Assembly (NCBI RefSeq): GCF_900290285.1
Contig: NZ_LT985754.1
Coordinates: 1 to 46,085 of the forward strand
DNA: 46,085 nt
Direction of reading: 5' to 3'
From: Candidatus Centipeda massiliensis
GTDB lineage: Bacteria; Bacillota; Negativicutes; Selenomonadales; Selenomonadaceae
Made by a program: the position numbers and the translations under genes. The notes under the pieces were generated by a model. The model did no database searches and was not told the DNA's origin. It saw nothing but the letters and a program-made list of their open reading frames with translations. Of this stretch, positions 8,928-16,862 are shown in pieces (positions within the stretch are counted from its first letter, which is position 1; every line of letters begins with the position of its first letter).

Positions 8928-9821
8928 CTATACTCCCGTCGTTCCTGCCAACCGTTCCACCTCTTCCTGCGATAGCTGTGTCGCCTCAGCAATCTGAGAA
9001 AGCGTGAGTTTTCCCAAAGCGAGCAACGCCGTAGCCGTCCGGCGAGCCGCCTCGATGCGTCCTTCCACACGTCCTTCCATACGCCCCTCAACACGCCCTT
9101 CAGCACGACCTTCCAGAAGCCCCGCCTCACGGCCCTCAATACGCCCCTCTTCCAGCTTCTTCTCTCCAAATTTCTCCATCAGCTCGCACATGGCATTTAC
9201 CCCCTCTGCTTCTGCCTTAAAGTAATCAGCGCGTTTGGCAAGTTCTTGGTAATTCATCTGCTCCGGGCTCTCACAGAAAAAATCCTGCATAAGCCGTCCG
9301 AGCGGAGTGTCTTCACGGTTTGCCCCGTTGACGTAAAGGATATGCGCCCCATCATCAAATGACCGCTGTAACTCTTGGACGATCCTTTCAACATGATAGA
9401 GCGGATATCCCGCACCATAGACATCATTTTCCGTGATAAAGATCACCCATGTTGCCGGAAGTTCGGAAAAATCTGCACCTTTTGCCAGCTCTCGCGCATC
9501 CATCATACTGCTGTTGTAGCGTGCTCGACATGGCACCGCACCTTCGTTGGCACGCTGAACCTCACAGTTGTAGAGTCGTCCCTCACTGTCCTCCGCCAGC
9601 ACATCAAAACGCACACCACGTCCATAAAGATTGTCTGCACTCTGCTGCGTAACAACATGCTTGACGACAAGGTCGTCCCGTCCAAAGAAGATACGCAGCA
9701 GAAGCTGCATTCCTTCGGTGAAGTTGTCAAAACATACGTTGAAAAACGTATCATCAATCAGGCGGAACTTTTGAATCAACACACCATATTCCGCAGGAAC
9801 ATCCTTCTTGAGCATTCTCAC
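8928..9821 (-). CDS. Rpn-family PD-(D/E)XK nuclease (putative transposase)
   Basis: A protein of about 297 residues of the recombination-promoting nuclease (Rpn/YhgA-like) family. The segment RFDVLAEDSEGRLYNCEVQ holds the catalytic D...ExQ pattern of PD-(D/E)XK enzymes. The C-terminal third is a charged coil of EGRxEGR-type repeats, followed by a short helical tail (LTLSQIAEATQLSQEEVERL). An AGGAGG ribosome binding site overlaps the first possible ATG (9839), so translation more likely starts at GTG 9821, 9 bp beyond it. Such proteins cut DNA and stimulate recA-independent recombination (known for E. coli RpnA). It is a lone gene between repeats. Confidence 0.8.
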   Translation of the reverse strand: MRMLKKDVPAEYGVLIQKFRLIDDTFFNVCFDNFTEGMQLLLRIFFGRDDLVVKHVVTQQSADNLYGRGVRFDVLAEDSEGRLYNCEVQRANEGAVPCRARYNSSMMDARELAKGADFSELPATWVIFITENDVYGAGYPLYHVERIVQELQRSFDDGAHILYVNGANREDTPLGRLMQDFFCESPEQMNYQELAKRADYFKAEAEGVNAMCELMEKFGEKKLEEGRIEGREAGLLEGRAEGRVEGRMEGRVEGRIEAARRTATALLALGKLTLSQIAEATQLSQEEVERLAGTTGV

Positions 9822-9853
9822 TGTGTCGATCCTCCTCATATTGTTCTACCATC

Positions 9854-9882
9854 ATAGTATGCACTGCACCAAATATTGTCAA
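9854..9882 (-). promoter_or_regulatory. Promoter of the Rpn nuclease gene
   Basis: On the minus strand, TTGACA (9882-9877) and TACTAT (9859-9854) are spaced 17 bp apart, directly upstream of the nuclease gene. Confidence 0.65.
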
Positions 9883-9909
9883 GACTGAAAATAGTTCCTG
9901 CAATAAAAC

Positions 9910-9945
9910 GAGCTTCCAATCACCGGATCGGACGAATGGAAGCTC
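9910..9945 (-). terminator. Terminator after vWA module A
   Basis: GAGCTTCCA (9910-9918) pairs with TGGAAGCTC (9937-9945). Read on the minus strand the hairpin is followed by GTTTTATTG, about 70 bp past the stop of the acidic membrane protein. Part of it (AATGGAAGCTCTC with flanks) recurs at about 12766-12791 beyond the recombinase relic. Confidence 0.6.
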
Positions 9946-10015
9946 TCTTTGCGTCGATAACATAAAGCCAACGAAAGGTATCATGTCGCTCGATATGAAT
10001 CAGCAGAAACGCCCT

Positions 10016-10222
10016 TCATCCATAGACAACATCATCCTCCGCATCATCGAATACGTCTTCGTCCGCGTCTTCCTCCGCCTCCTCCATCTCAACCCAATCC
10101 GCCGAATCATCCGAGGAGCATTCCTGCTCATCCTCATCCTGCATCACCTTATAGATGCCATAGCCAAGGAGACCTGTTACAAGAAGTGCCGTCGTGATTC
10201 CAACCGTTTTCAATGTGCTCAT
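10016..10222 (-). CDS. Tiny membrane protein with acidic tail, module A
   Basis: A 68-residue protein with one N-terminal transmembrane helix (about 6-24, Gly-rich end LLGYGIYK) followed by a tail made almost wholly of Asp and Glu, ending DDVVYG. A near-copy lies at 14214-14405. The gene starts 19 bp after the vWA gene and surely shares its transcript. It is hidden within a longer open frame in the same register; ATG 10222 is fixed by homology with the second copy. I infer a membrane anchor or partner for the vWA protein. No known family is recognised. Confidence 0.75.
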   Translation of the reverse strand: MSTLKTVGITTALLVTGLLGYGIYKVMQDEDEQECSSDDSADWVEMEEAEEDADEDVFDDAEDDVVYG

Positions 10223-10241
10223 TTCTCTGCCCTCCGCTCCG

Positions 10242-10829
10242 TTACCGCGTCCGCAGATCCGTCGTGAGTGCCGATATGGCGTTATACGCCACGGCCGTCC
10301 CTGCGGCATTCGCCATCCAACCTCGCGCGAACTCCGCGCCAATGCCGATTTTCGCCGCCTCCGTGACCGCGTCCATATTCGCGCCGAAGAAGACGAACTC
10401 CCAGCCGTACTTCTCCTTCTGGTGCTCGATCCGCTCCTTGATCTGCGCCGCCGAATACTTGCGGCTGGAGTTCTCCTCCCCGTCCGTGATGATGACAAAG
10501 AGCACCTTCTCCGCACGGTAGTCCTCCGCCGTCTGCTTCTGCACCGCACGGATCTTCTCAATCGTGCGCCCGATGGCATCGAGGAGAGCCGTGCCGCCGC
10601 CCACACGATAATCCTTCTCCGTCAGCGGCGCAACTGCACGGATGTCTATCCGGTCATGCAGCAGCCGATACTGATTGTCGAACAGCACCGTCGTCACTCG
10701 CGCCTCGCCGGCAAGCTCCGCCTGCTCCTTCAGCATGGAGTTGAATCCGCCGATCGTATCCTTCTCAAGCCCCGCCATCGACCCGCTCCGATCGACAATA
10801 AACACCAGCTCCGTCAATCCCTTCTTCAT
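10242..10829 (-). CDS. vWA-domain protein A (TerY-like)
   Basis: A 195-residue stand-alone von Willebrand A domain with an intact metal-ion-dependent adhesion site: DRSGS (residues 13-17), GGGTALLD (Thr near 76) and IITDGEEN. It has no signal peptide, so it acts in the cytoplasm. The C-terminal half carries the GWEFVFFGANMDA segment typical of TerY-like vWA proteins, which serve as metal-dependent protein-binding modules. AAGGAGG precedes ATG 10829. It is about 93% identical (by eye) to vWA protein B at 14424, and it has its own promoter of the shared GGAC-N7-GTCT type. Confidence 0.85.
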   Translation of the reverse strand: MKKGLTELVFIVDRSGSMAGLEKDTIGGFNSMLKEQAELAGEARVTTVLFDNQYRLLHDRIDIRAVAPLTEKDYRVGGGTALLDAIGRTIEKIRAVQKQTAEDYRAEKVLFVIITDGEENSSRKYSAAQIKERIEHQKEKYGWEFVFFGANMDAVTEAAKIGIGAEFARGWMANAAGTAVAYNAISALTTDLRTR

Positions 10830-10887
10830 GACAAATCCTCCTTCGTCTCGATACCATAACCTGCGGCTTTCGCCTGTCTATGGTTAC

Positions 10888-10919
10888 AGTATAGGGAGGA
10901 AGGAGGACATGTTTTGTCT
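10888..10919 (-). promoter_or_regulatory. Promoter of vWA A with GGAC-N7-GTCT dyad
   Basis: Minus-strand -10 TATACT occupies 10893-10888. Exactly 11 bp upstream lie half-sites GGAC (10905-10908) and GTCT (10916-10919), as read on the plus strand, separated by 7 bp. There is no -35 consensus. The same layout occurs at vWA B, C and D, and the first half-site also at both WYL operons. Confidence 0.6.
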
Positions 10920-10956
10920 ATTTTGATTTTTTGATCCACGCAAAAACTTTTCGGAC

Positions 10957-11364
10957 TCAATCATCGAGATTTTCAAGCACATCCTCACCCAAGAGATCCG
11001 CAAGCTTCGCCTTTGCCTGCGCTTTGATCTCGTCTGTGATATAGATCTGGGCGAGTGCAACCGCCGTTGCAACCGCGACGGCATCATCCGCATAGCCAAT
11101 GCCGGGCATGATATCTGGAATCAGATCAAACGGCGAGATCAGATAACCGAGCGCACCGATGATGCCCGCCTTGATCTTCGGCGGGCAGTTTGGCGACTGC
11201 GCCACATAGTAAAGGAGCAGTGCCTGATAGATCACCTTCACACCGATCTTTGCGATGTTCTTGCGAATCTTGTCCCACAGCCCAGACTCAGAGTATTTTT
11301 CCTCATACTTCTCAAAGTCCAGATTCTCAATCTCCTCGACTTTGATATCATCATGTGTGCTCAT
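10957..11364 (-). CDS. YkvA-family (DUF1232) membrane protein
   Basis: A 135-residue protein whose centre, about residues 60-100, has the DUF1232 pattern: a hydrophobic stretch with LGYLISPFDLIPDIMP and then GYADDAVAV. This family contains small membrane-associated proteins of unknown function. The N-terminus (1-35) is charged. It lies 67 bp downstream of WYL regulator A, so it is probably in that operon. Module B has no matching gene at this spot. Confidence 0.8.
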   Translation of the reverse strand: MSTHDDIKVEEIENLDFEKYEEKYSESGLWDKIRKNIAKIGVKVIYQALLLYYVAQSPNCPPKIKAGIIGALGYLISPFDLIPDIMPGIGYADDAVAVATAVALAQIYITDEIKAQAKAKLADLLGEDVLENLDD

Positions 11365-11431
11365 ACGATAACCGCCCTTTCAAATAGACCAATCCGATGA
11401 CACGTTCACAGCAGCTTTCTAAAAAAGCCAA

Positions 11432-12364
11432 TCATGAGAGAGATTCCACCACCTTCACTGCATCCCCCTGACTTCGTAGCCACATATCAATCCCATTTCC
11501 ATACACCTCGGCGGTAATGCGATACACACCGTTCTCCTGCGAAATAATCTTCGCCGTGGGGAGGCGGTCAAGGACAGCCTCGACGGAGGTGCCGCTGTAG
11601 TCGAAGGTGACACGGCGGAGTTCGCCAGCATACATGAACTGGATGCGTTTGCGGAACTCGCCGTCACTGAATTTCTTCCTGCCGTGAATCACGCGGAAGG
11701 TCGCGCCCGTCGGCTCGAAACGTACGATTCGATCGATGCGGAAGATGGTCGGGAACTCCTTGCGCCCGTCTGCCAGATAGGCGATGAGATAAAAGTAATA
11801 CTCGGAGAACATGATGGCGACGGGGTTCACATCGTGCATGCGTTCCGTGCCGTCCTGACGGCAATAGGAAATGCGGATGGTTTGCTGTGCCGTCATGTGC
11901 TGCGAGAGTTCCCAGATCGCAGAGAGCAGTTTTTTCCCGTGGCGCAGCGGGACATAGTAATGCCGCTCGCTGCGGATCAGCTTCCCGACCTGTGCGCGAT
12001 CCTGCGGTGCGGTCTGTCGCAGCATCTTCTTTAGGAGAGCGTCGAGCTCCTCCTTGCAGAAGGCACGGCTCTCAAGGAGGATCTTGCAGACGGCAAGCAC
12101 ATTCTCATTCGTCAGCCACTCGCTCGCGGCGCGCGTGAGCAGATAGCCGCCGCGATTTCGGTCATAAACGATGGATGCCTCGCCCTCATCGACGCGCGTA
12201 TCTGCAAGATAGGCGCGCAGCTCCTCGATGTCGCGCTGAATGGTCTTGTCCGTAACGGCAAATTTTTGCGCGAGTTCCGCCTTGCGGACGATCTCACCCC
12301 GACTCAGCCGCTCATAGAGACTCAGCAGTCGAAAGCCCTTGTTCTCTCTGTAGTCAAGCTCCAC
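11432..12364 (-). CDS. HTH/WYL-domain transcriptional regulator A
   Basis: A protein of about 310 residues with an N-terminal winged helix-turn-helix (about 10-65, AELAQKFAVTDKTIQRDIEE), a WYL domain (about 140-235, including EYYFYLIAYLADGRKEF and FRIDR) and a C-terminal WCX-like part. WYL domains sense nucleotide-type ligands or single-stranded nucleic acid and often control defence or repair genes (known). GAGGGGA sits just before GTG 12364, and copy B starts at the equivalent GTG. The longer ATG 12388 overlaps the upstream stop as ATGA and is the alternative. It is almost identical to regulator B, so both may bind the same sites. Confidence 0.85.
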   Translation of the reverse strand: MELDYRENKGFRLLSLYERLSRGEIVRKAELAQKFAVTDKTIQRDIEELRAYLADTRVDEGEASIVYDRNRGGYLLTRAASEWLTNENVLAVCKILLESRAFCKEELDALLKKMLRQTAPQDRAQVGKLIRSERHYYVPLRHGKKLLSAIWELSQHMTAQQTIRISYCRQDGTERMHDVNPVAIMFSEYYFYLIAYLADGRKEFPTIFRIDRIVRFEPTGATFRVIHGRKKFSDGEFRKRIQFMYAGELRRVTFDYSGTSVEAVLDRLPTAKIISQENGVYRITAEVYGNGIDMWLRSQGDAVKVVESLS

Positions 12365-12384
12365 GATCTCCCCTCGTTTCACGT

Positions 12385-12552
12385 TCATTTCTCGGTCGCA
12401 TCATCGCTGCTCGTATCCAGAAAGGCCATCGTTCCAACGACGATTACGACCATTGCAAGAAAAATCAGTACACCCATGACACCGAACATGTCATATATCG
12501 AGTAAAACAGTGCCATGATCGGTATAACGATCAAGTTCAAAATGATTGCCAT
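12385..12552 (-). CDS. 55-residue two-helix membrane protein, module A
   Basis: A small open frame beginning at ATG 12552 (GGAGTGG upstream) with two hydrophobic helices (about 3-18 and 23-45) and a short polar tail DTSSDDATEK. It is the first gene of WYL operon A, directly downstream of the GGAC-type promoter. Its stop codon overlaps an upstream in-frame start of the WYL gene as ATGA, which suggests coupled translation. Module B also begins with a small membrane protein, though of different sequence. The function is unknown. Confidence 0.6.
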   Translation of the reverse strand: MAIILNLIVIPIMALFYSIYDMFGVMGVLIFLAMVVIVVGTMAFLDTSSDDATEK

Positions 12553-12614
12553 ATCGCCACTCCATTCTATCGCAAAAGAAAATTTCCAGTGAGAGGATTC
12601 TCTGATCTATTACT

Positions 12615-12635
12615 ATCATAATCCTTTGCATGGAC
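12615..12635 (-). promoter_or_regulatory. Promoter of WYL operon A with GGAC half-site
   Basis: Minus-strand -10 TATGAT (12620-12615), with GGAC (12632-12635, plus strand) exactly 11 bp upstream in the extended form CATGGAC. The second half-site is poor (GGGA at the N7 position). Confidence 0.5.
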
Positions 12636-12798
12636 ATATTGTGGGATGGATAACATTATTTGCAAATCGTCAACGAACTTTCAATATAATCAAATTATAA
12701 CATAAAAAAAGTCGTGTTCCTAATAATTCTTTACGTAAAAAATACCTTCCGGATGCCAAATATGACAAATGGAAGCTCTCTTTTGCGTCCTTGGGACA

Positions 12799-13950
12799 TT
12801 ACCCTCCAACATCAACCTCAATCCCACCCTTGAAAACAACGACTGCCGCTCCGCCCTCCTTAACCACAATGTGCTCGAGCAGCCCACTCCATAGCTCCTC
12901 GTCAAACTCGACTTGTTCTCCGTTGATACCATATACCACTTGAATCATGGTCTCCAAGGTCTTTCTCTTGCTCTCCCTCTCGGCAATTCGCTCGTCCAAC
13001 CTCGCCAGATGCCCCTGCTTTTCCACATAGAGTGCGCGAATCTCATTTTCCTGTTTCAGATATGCCGTCTGATCCTGTGCCACCCGTGCGTTTTCGCGAA
13101 TCAGTGTTTCAAGCTGTTCTGCCAAAACGCCGAGCTCCTGCTCTACGCTATCGTGCTCCTCCATCAACTCCCCTGTTTGACAAACGCCGTCAATAAAGGA
13201 GCGGAGTTCTGTAATCACGTTCTCTTTGACTTCCATCAAGGAGTTCAGTGCCTTGACGAAAATCTGTTTGATCTCCTCCTCGGTCAGATGCCTTGTACTG
13301 CACGGCTTCCCTTTGTGGGCATATTTCTTGTTGCAGCGGTAGATGACCCTGCGGTACTTATCTGTGGAGTGCCACACTTTCGCCCCGTACCATGCGCCGC
13401 AGCAGCCGCATTTGATCTTGTTCGCGAAAATACTCACGCTGCTGTGTTTTCCGTTCTGCTCTCTACGTTTTATCTCCAGCTGCACAAAGTCGAATAAGTC
13501 CGGAGAGATAATTGCCTCGTGGTGCTCTTCCACATAGCACTGCGGAATCTCACCCGTATTCTTCCGTCTCGTCTTATCGAGGAAGTCCGCCGTATACTCC
13601 TTCTGAATCAACGCATCGCCACGATACTTCTCGTTGGTAAGAATGGAGCGCACCGTAGAAATGTACCACTTGTTCTTTCCCGACGGGGATTTGATTCCCC
13701 GCTTCTCCAACTCCTTGGTGATGGCATAGAAGGATCGACCTCCAACGAATAGCTTGTAGATGAGCCTTACGATTTTCGCCTGTTCTTCGTTGATTTTGAA
13801 ATCCTTGTCATAGCCTAGAAACGCACTGTAGCCCACACTGGTCTTGCCCTCGGCGAACTGCTTGCGCTTGCCCCATGTGGTGTTCTCCGAGATGCTGCGG
13901 CTTCCTCCTGAGCCAGGCTGGACATAATCGTGATAAGGAGTTCCGTCTTA
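12799..13950 (-). pseudogene. Decayed large serine recombinase
   Basis: The recombinase and zinc-ribbon domains of a large serine integrase are readable from 13836 down to 12799: a DUF4368-like or recombinase segment, CGCCGAWYGAKVW, a coiled coil, and the C-terminal tail. Upstream of 13836 the register continues as SISENTTWGKRKQFAEGK. A one-base loss near 13900 then breaks it from the preceding TELLITIMSSLAQEE. Nothing of the catalytic N-terminal domain remains beyond about 13950. It is therefore an inactive relic of an integrative element or phage. It lies exactly between the two copies of the vWA/WYL module. Confidence 0.8.
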
Positions 13951-13970
13951 CCCCTAATTTTGATACAATC

Positions 13971-14130
13971 TAACGATGCACCCCCTATACCCGATTAACG
14001 ATGCACCCCCTTGCACCCCCCTGCCTATCGTTAAGCGAGTATCATTCATGAAGCCGCATAAATCAAGGCTTCTCGGCATAGCAAAAGGGGGGTGCATTTG
14101 CACCCCCCTAAGTCGAGATTTTGCACCCCC
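13971..14130. repeat. Cluster of ATGCACCCCC-type repeats
   Basis: Six copies of (A/T)TGCACCCCC occur in 160 bp: 13976-13985, 14001-14010, 14011-14020, 14099-14108 and 14121-14130 on the plus strand, and 14087-14096 inverted. The first two are preceded by the same TAACG. Copies four and five form a palindrome, GGGGGGTGCA-TT-TGCACCCCCC. It adjoins the recombinase relic and contains no gene. It may be a protein-binding array or part of an old origin or attachment region; this is a guess. Confidence 0.65.
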
Positions 14131-14164
14131 TAGCGGCAAAACCAGACACGAAAATCTAAAAATT

Positions 14165-14193
14165 AGTCATTGAAGCCACGTTTCCTAATGACT
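14165..14193 (-). terminator. Terminator after vWA module B
   Basis: AGTCATT (14165-14171) pairs with AATGACT (14187-14193). T runs flank it on both strands, so it can act for the minus-strand module B ending at 14214. Confidence 0.55.
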
Positions 14194-14213
14194 TTTTGTA
14201 GTAGGGCTTCTCA

Positions 14214-14405
14214 TCATACATAGACAACATCATCCTCGTAGTCATCACCTACTTCCTCATCATCCTCCATCTCATCCAAATCCGTCAAATCATCCGAGGC
14301 GCATGCCTGCTCGTCCTCATCCTCCATCGCCTTGTAGATGCCATAACCAAGGAGACCTGTTGCAAAAACTGCCACCGCAATTCCGACCGTTCTCAACGTG
14401 CTCAT
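14214..14405 (-). CDS. Tiny membrane protein with acidic tail, module B
   Basis: A 63-residue paralogue of the gene at 10016: an N-terminal transmembrane helix (about 6-24) ending LLGYGIYKAMEDEDEQ, then an Asp/Glu tail ending DDVVYV. The conservation of helix, hinge and final D-D-V-V-Y between copies indicates a real gene. It follows vWA B by 18 bp. Confidence 0.75.
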   Translation of the reverse strand: MSTLRTVGIAVAVFATGLLGYGIYKAMEDEDEQACASDDLTDLDEMEDDEEVGDDYEDDVVYV

Positions 14406-14423
14406 TCGTAATGCCCCCTATCC

Positions 14424-15011
14424 TTAGCGCATCCGAAACGCCGCTGTCATCGCCGACATATCGTTATATGCAATCGCTGTCCCTGCGGCGTTCGCCATCC
14501 ACCCCCGCGCGAACTCAGCTCCAATGCCAATCTTCGCCGCCTCCATGACCGCATCCATATTCGCTCCGAAGAAGACAAACTCCCATCCGTGCTTTTCCTT
14601 CTGATGTTCGATTCGTTCCTTGATCTGCGCTGCCGAATACTTGTGACTGGAGTTTTCCTCTCCGTCCGTGATGATGACAAAGAGCACCTTCTCCGCACGG
14701 TAGTCCTCTGCCGTCTGCTTCTGCACCGCACGAATCTTCTCAATCGTACGCCCGATTGCATCGAGGAGCGCCGTGCCGCCGCCCACACGATAATCCTTCT
14801 CCGAGAGCGGCGCAACCGCACGGATGTCGATGCGGTCATGCAGCAGACGGTACTGATTGTCGAACAGCACCGTCGTCACACGCGCCTCACCTTCAAGTTC
14901 CGCCTGCTCCTTCAGCATTGCGTTGAATCCGCCGATCGTATCCTTCTCGAGTCCCGACATCGACCCGCTCCGATCGACGATGAACACCAGCTCCGTCAAT
15001 CCCTTCTTCAT
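14424..15011 (-). CDS. vWA-domain protein B (TerY-like)
   Basis: A 195-residue vWA protein, nearly identical to protein A, with the complete metal site (DRSGS at 13-17, GGGTALLD, IITDGEEN). AAGGAGG precedes ATG 15011. It has no signal peptide. The near identity of coding and leader sequence to copy A (for example the shared stretch with CAGGCGAAAGCC upstream) shows a recent duplication of the whole block. Confidence 0.85.
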   Translation of the reverse strand: MKKGLTELVFIVDRSGSMSGLEKDTIGGFNAMLKEQAELEGEARVTTVLFDNQYRLLHDRIDIRAVAPLSEKDYRVGGGTALLDAIGRTIEKIRAVQKQTAEDYRAEKVLFVIITDGEENSSHKYSAAQIKERIEHQKEKHGWEFVFFGANMDAVMEAAKIGIGAEFARGWMANAAGTAIAYNDMSAMTAAFRMR

Positions 15012-15068
15012 AAAAAATCCTCCTTCATCTCTATACCAAACCTGTGGCTTTCGCCTGACTATGGTTAT

Positions 15069-15100
15069 AGTATAGGGAAGAAGAAGGATATATAGTGTCT
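15069..15100 (-). promoter_or_regulatory. Promoter of vWA B with GGAT-N7-GTCT dyad
   Basis: Minus-strand -10 TATACT (15074-15069), with half-sites GGAT (15086-15089) and GTCT (15097-15100), plus-strand reading, at the same 11-bp and 7-bp spacings as in promoters A, C and D. Confidence 0.55.
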
Positions 15101-15209
15101 ATCAGATGTGTAAATTGTAAATTTTCTTGTTTACTTTTCTATTGAAGCTCTAAAATCTTCGCCTCTGATAATCGTCAGTTCCTCACAAGAAGACTTCTTA
15201 ATTTGAGAG

Positions 15210-15410
15210 CTATGCCTCGCACACACAATACATCACAACTATACTAATCCCATCGGGATCGCCAATCAGTTTATGCTCTTCTGTTAGCTGTTCAAGACCG
15301 GTCAAATTATCTCCGAACTCTTCCGCCAGCTTTTGCTCCATTGCATCGAGATCAAAGGATTCCTATTCATATTCATCCACTGTTATTACTGCATTTTCTT
15401 TGTCATTCAT
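15210..15410 (-). pseudogene. Small ORF interrupted by an amber codon
   Basis: From ATG 15410 to TAG 15210 there are 67 codons with one in-frame TAG at 15365-15363. The downstream part contains ESFDLDAMEQKLAEEF and GLEQLTEEHKLIGDPDG, a plausible acidic soluble protein. A weak GGAG lies upstream. It occupies the position of the YkvA gene in module A but is unrelated to it. I do not recognise the family. Confidence 0.4.
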
Positions 15411-15458
15411 TATGAACGCTCCATTTTAATAAATCTGCATACATCAAAATAAGACACA

Positions 15459-16382
15459 CTATTCCTCAATTACATGTACCCGGTCCCCCTGACTCCGCAG
15501 CCACATATCAATCCCGTTGCCGTAGACCTCAGCGGCAATTCGATACACACCGTTCTCCTCCGAAATAATCTTCGCCGTGGGAAGGCGGTCGAGGACGGCT
15601 TCGACCGAGGTGCCGCTGTAGTCGAAGGTGACGCAGCGGAGTTCACCTGCGTACATAAACTGGATACGCTTACGAAACTCTCCGTCACTGAATCTTTTTT
15701 TGTGAATCACGCGGAAGGTCTCACCTGTCGGCTCGAATTTCATGACGCGGTCGATGCGGAAAATGGTTGGGAACTCTTTGCGCCCGTCCGCCAGATAGGC
15801 GATGAGATAAAAGTAATACTCGGAGAACATGATGGCGACGGGATTCACCTCATGCACGCGCTCCGCGCCGTCCTGACGGCAGTAGGAAATGCGTATCGTA
15901 TGCTGTGCCGTCATGTGCTGCGAGAGTTCCCAGATCGCGGAGAGCAGTTTTTTCCCGTGGCGCAGCGGGACATAGTAATGCCGCTCGCTGCGGATCAGCT
16001 TCCCGACCTGCGCGCGATCCTGCGGCGCGGTCTGCCGCAGCAGCTTCTTGAGGAGGGCATCGAGCTCCTCCTTGCAGAACGCGCGGCTCTCAAGGAGGAT
16101 CTTGCAGACGGCGAGCACATCCTCATTCGTCAGCCACTCACTTGCCGCATGCGTGAGCAGATAGCCGCCTCTTGCACGATCATAGACAACGGATGCCTCG
16201 CCCTCATCGGTACGCGTCTCCGCGAGATAGGCGCGCAGCTCCTCGATGTCGCGCTGGATGGTCTTGTCCGTCACGGCAAATTTCTGCGCCAGCTCCGCCT
16301 TGCTGACGACCTCGCCCCGACTCAGCCGCTCGTACAGCTGCAGCAGACGAAAGCCCTTGTTCTCTTTGTAGTCAAGCTCCAC
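15459..16382 (-). CDS. HTH/WYL-domain transcriptional regulator B
   Basis: A 307-residue paralogue of regulator A, about 90% identical by eye: winged HTH (about 10-60), WYL domain (about 135-230) and C-terminal extension. It starts at GTG 16382 behind GAGGTGAG. The recognition helix segment VTDKTIQRDIEELRAYLA is identical to that of regulator A, so both should recognise the same operators. It lies 18 bp after the small membrane gene at 16401. Confidence 0.85.
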   Translation of the reverse strand: MELDYKENKGFRLLQLYERLSRGEVVSKAELAQKFAVTDKTIQRDIEELRAYLAETRTDEGEASVVYDRARGGYLLTHAASEWLTNEDVLAVCKILLESRAFCKEELDALLKKLLRQTAPQDRAQVGKLIRSERHYYVPLRHGKKLLSAIWELSQHMTAQHTIRISYCRQDGAERVHEVNPVAIMFSEYYFYLIAYLADGRKEFPTIFRIDRVMKFEPTGETFRVIHKKRFSDGEFRKRIQFMYAGELRCVTFDYSGTSVEAVLDRLPTAKIISEENGVYRIAAEVYGNGIDMWLRSQGDRVHVIEE

Positions 16383-16400
16383 AGCCTCACCTCATCCGTA

Positions 16401-16646
16401 CTATTTCTTCCTCAAATGCCAATCCCAACAACCATCCCAATCTCCATCCACATATCCCAGATGGTGTAGCAGACGAAACAACCAACACCGCCCCGCAAAA
16501 AAGAGAAAGACCATAAGCAACGCTGCAGGGATGCCAACAACAACAAACAAAATAGTCGCAATAGGATCCGTCACCAATCCATAGAGGAGCAAAATCACTG
16601 CACCTATTATCGGTCCAATAACAAAGATACCTGCGATGTAGCCCAT
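16401..16646 (-). CDS. 81-residue membrane protein, module B
   Basis: A small protein with two or three hydrophobic helices (about 4-24, 27-50) and a Trp-rich polar tail (DWDGCWDWHLRKK). GGGAGG lies 8 bp before ATG 16646. It is the first gene of WYL operon B, in the same place as the 55-residue protein of module A, but the two sequences do not look related. It is probably a membrane partner of the regulated system. Confidence 0.55.
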   Translation of the reverse strand: MGYIAGIFVIGPIIGAVILLLYGLVTDPIATILFVVVGIPAALLMVFLFFAGRCWLFRLLHHLGYVDGDWDGCWDWHLRKK

Positions 16647-16684
16647 ACCATTCGCCTCCCATTCAAGTCATCCACTGTAAGCTC

Positions 16685-16705
16685 ATCATAGTAATCGACA
16701 TGGAC
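16685..16705 (-). promoter_or_regulatory. Promoter of WYL operon B with GGAC half-site
   Basis: Minus-strand -10 TATGAT (16690-16685), with GGAC (16702-16705, plus strand) exactly 11 bp upstream in the extended form CATGGAC. This is the same arrangement as WYL operon A. Confidence 0.5.
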
Positions 16706-16788
16706 AGACCATGGGTAAGATAATGTTGTTTTTTCATGTGAACATAAAGTTGTTTATCTATTTTTTTATTTGTTTCCCGATTATTATG

Positions 16789-16862
16789 GTATAAGGAATA
16801 TCAATCATACAAGATTATTCTCACATAATACAAAACCATCGCACATTCTTTTTCAAAGGTGG
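16789..16862. repeat. About 74-bp intergenic repeat, copy 1
   Basis: This stretch, beginning ATAAGGAATATCAATCATAC, matches 25259-25333 over about 74 bp with scattered differences. In both places it lies roughly 100 bp upstream of a GGAC-type promoter. Confidence 0.6.

Noticed and set aside
12799-13836. Serine recombinase as an intact gene starting at 13836
   Set aside because: The recombinase register continues upstream of 13836, is then frameshifted, and the catalytic N-terminal domain is absent.
13971-14130. CRISPR array
   Set aside because: Repeat units are only 10 bp, spacing is irregular, one copy is inverted, and no cas gene is near.
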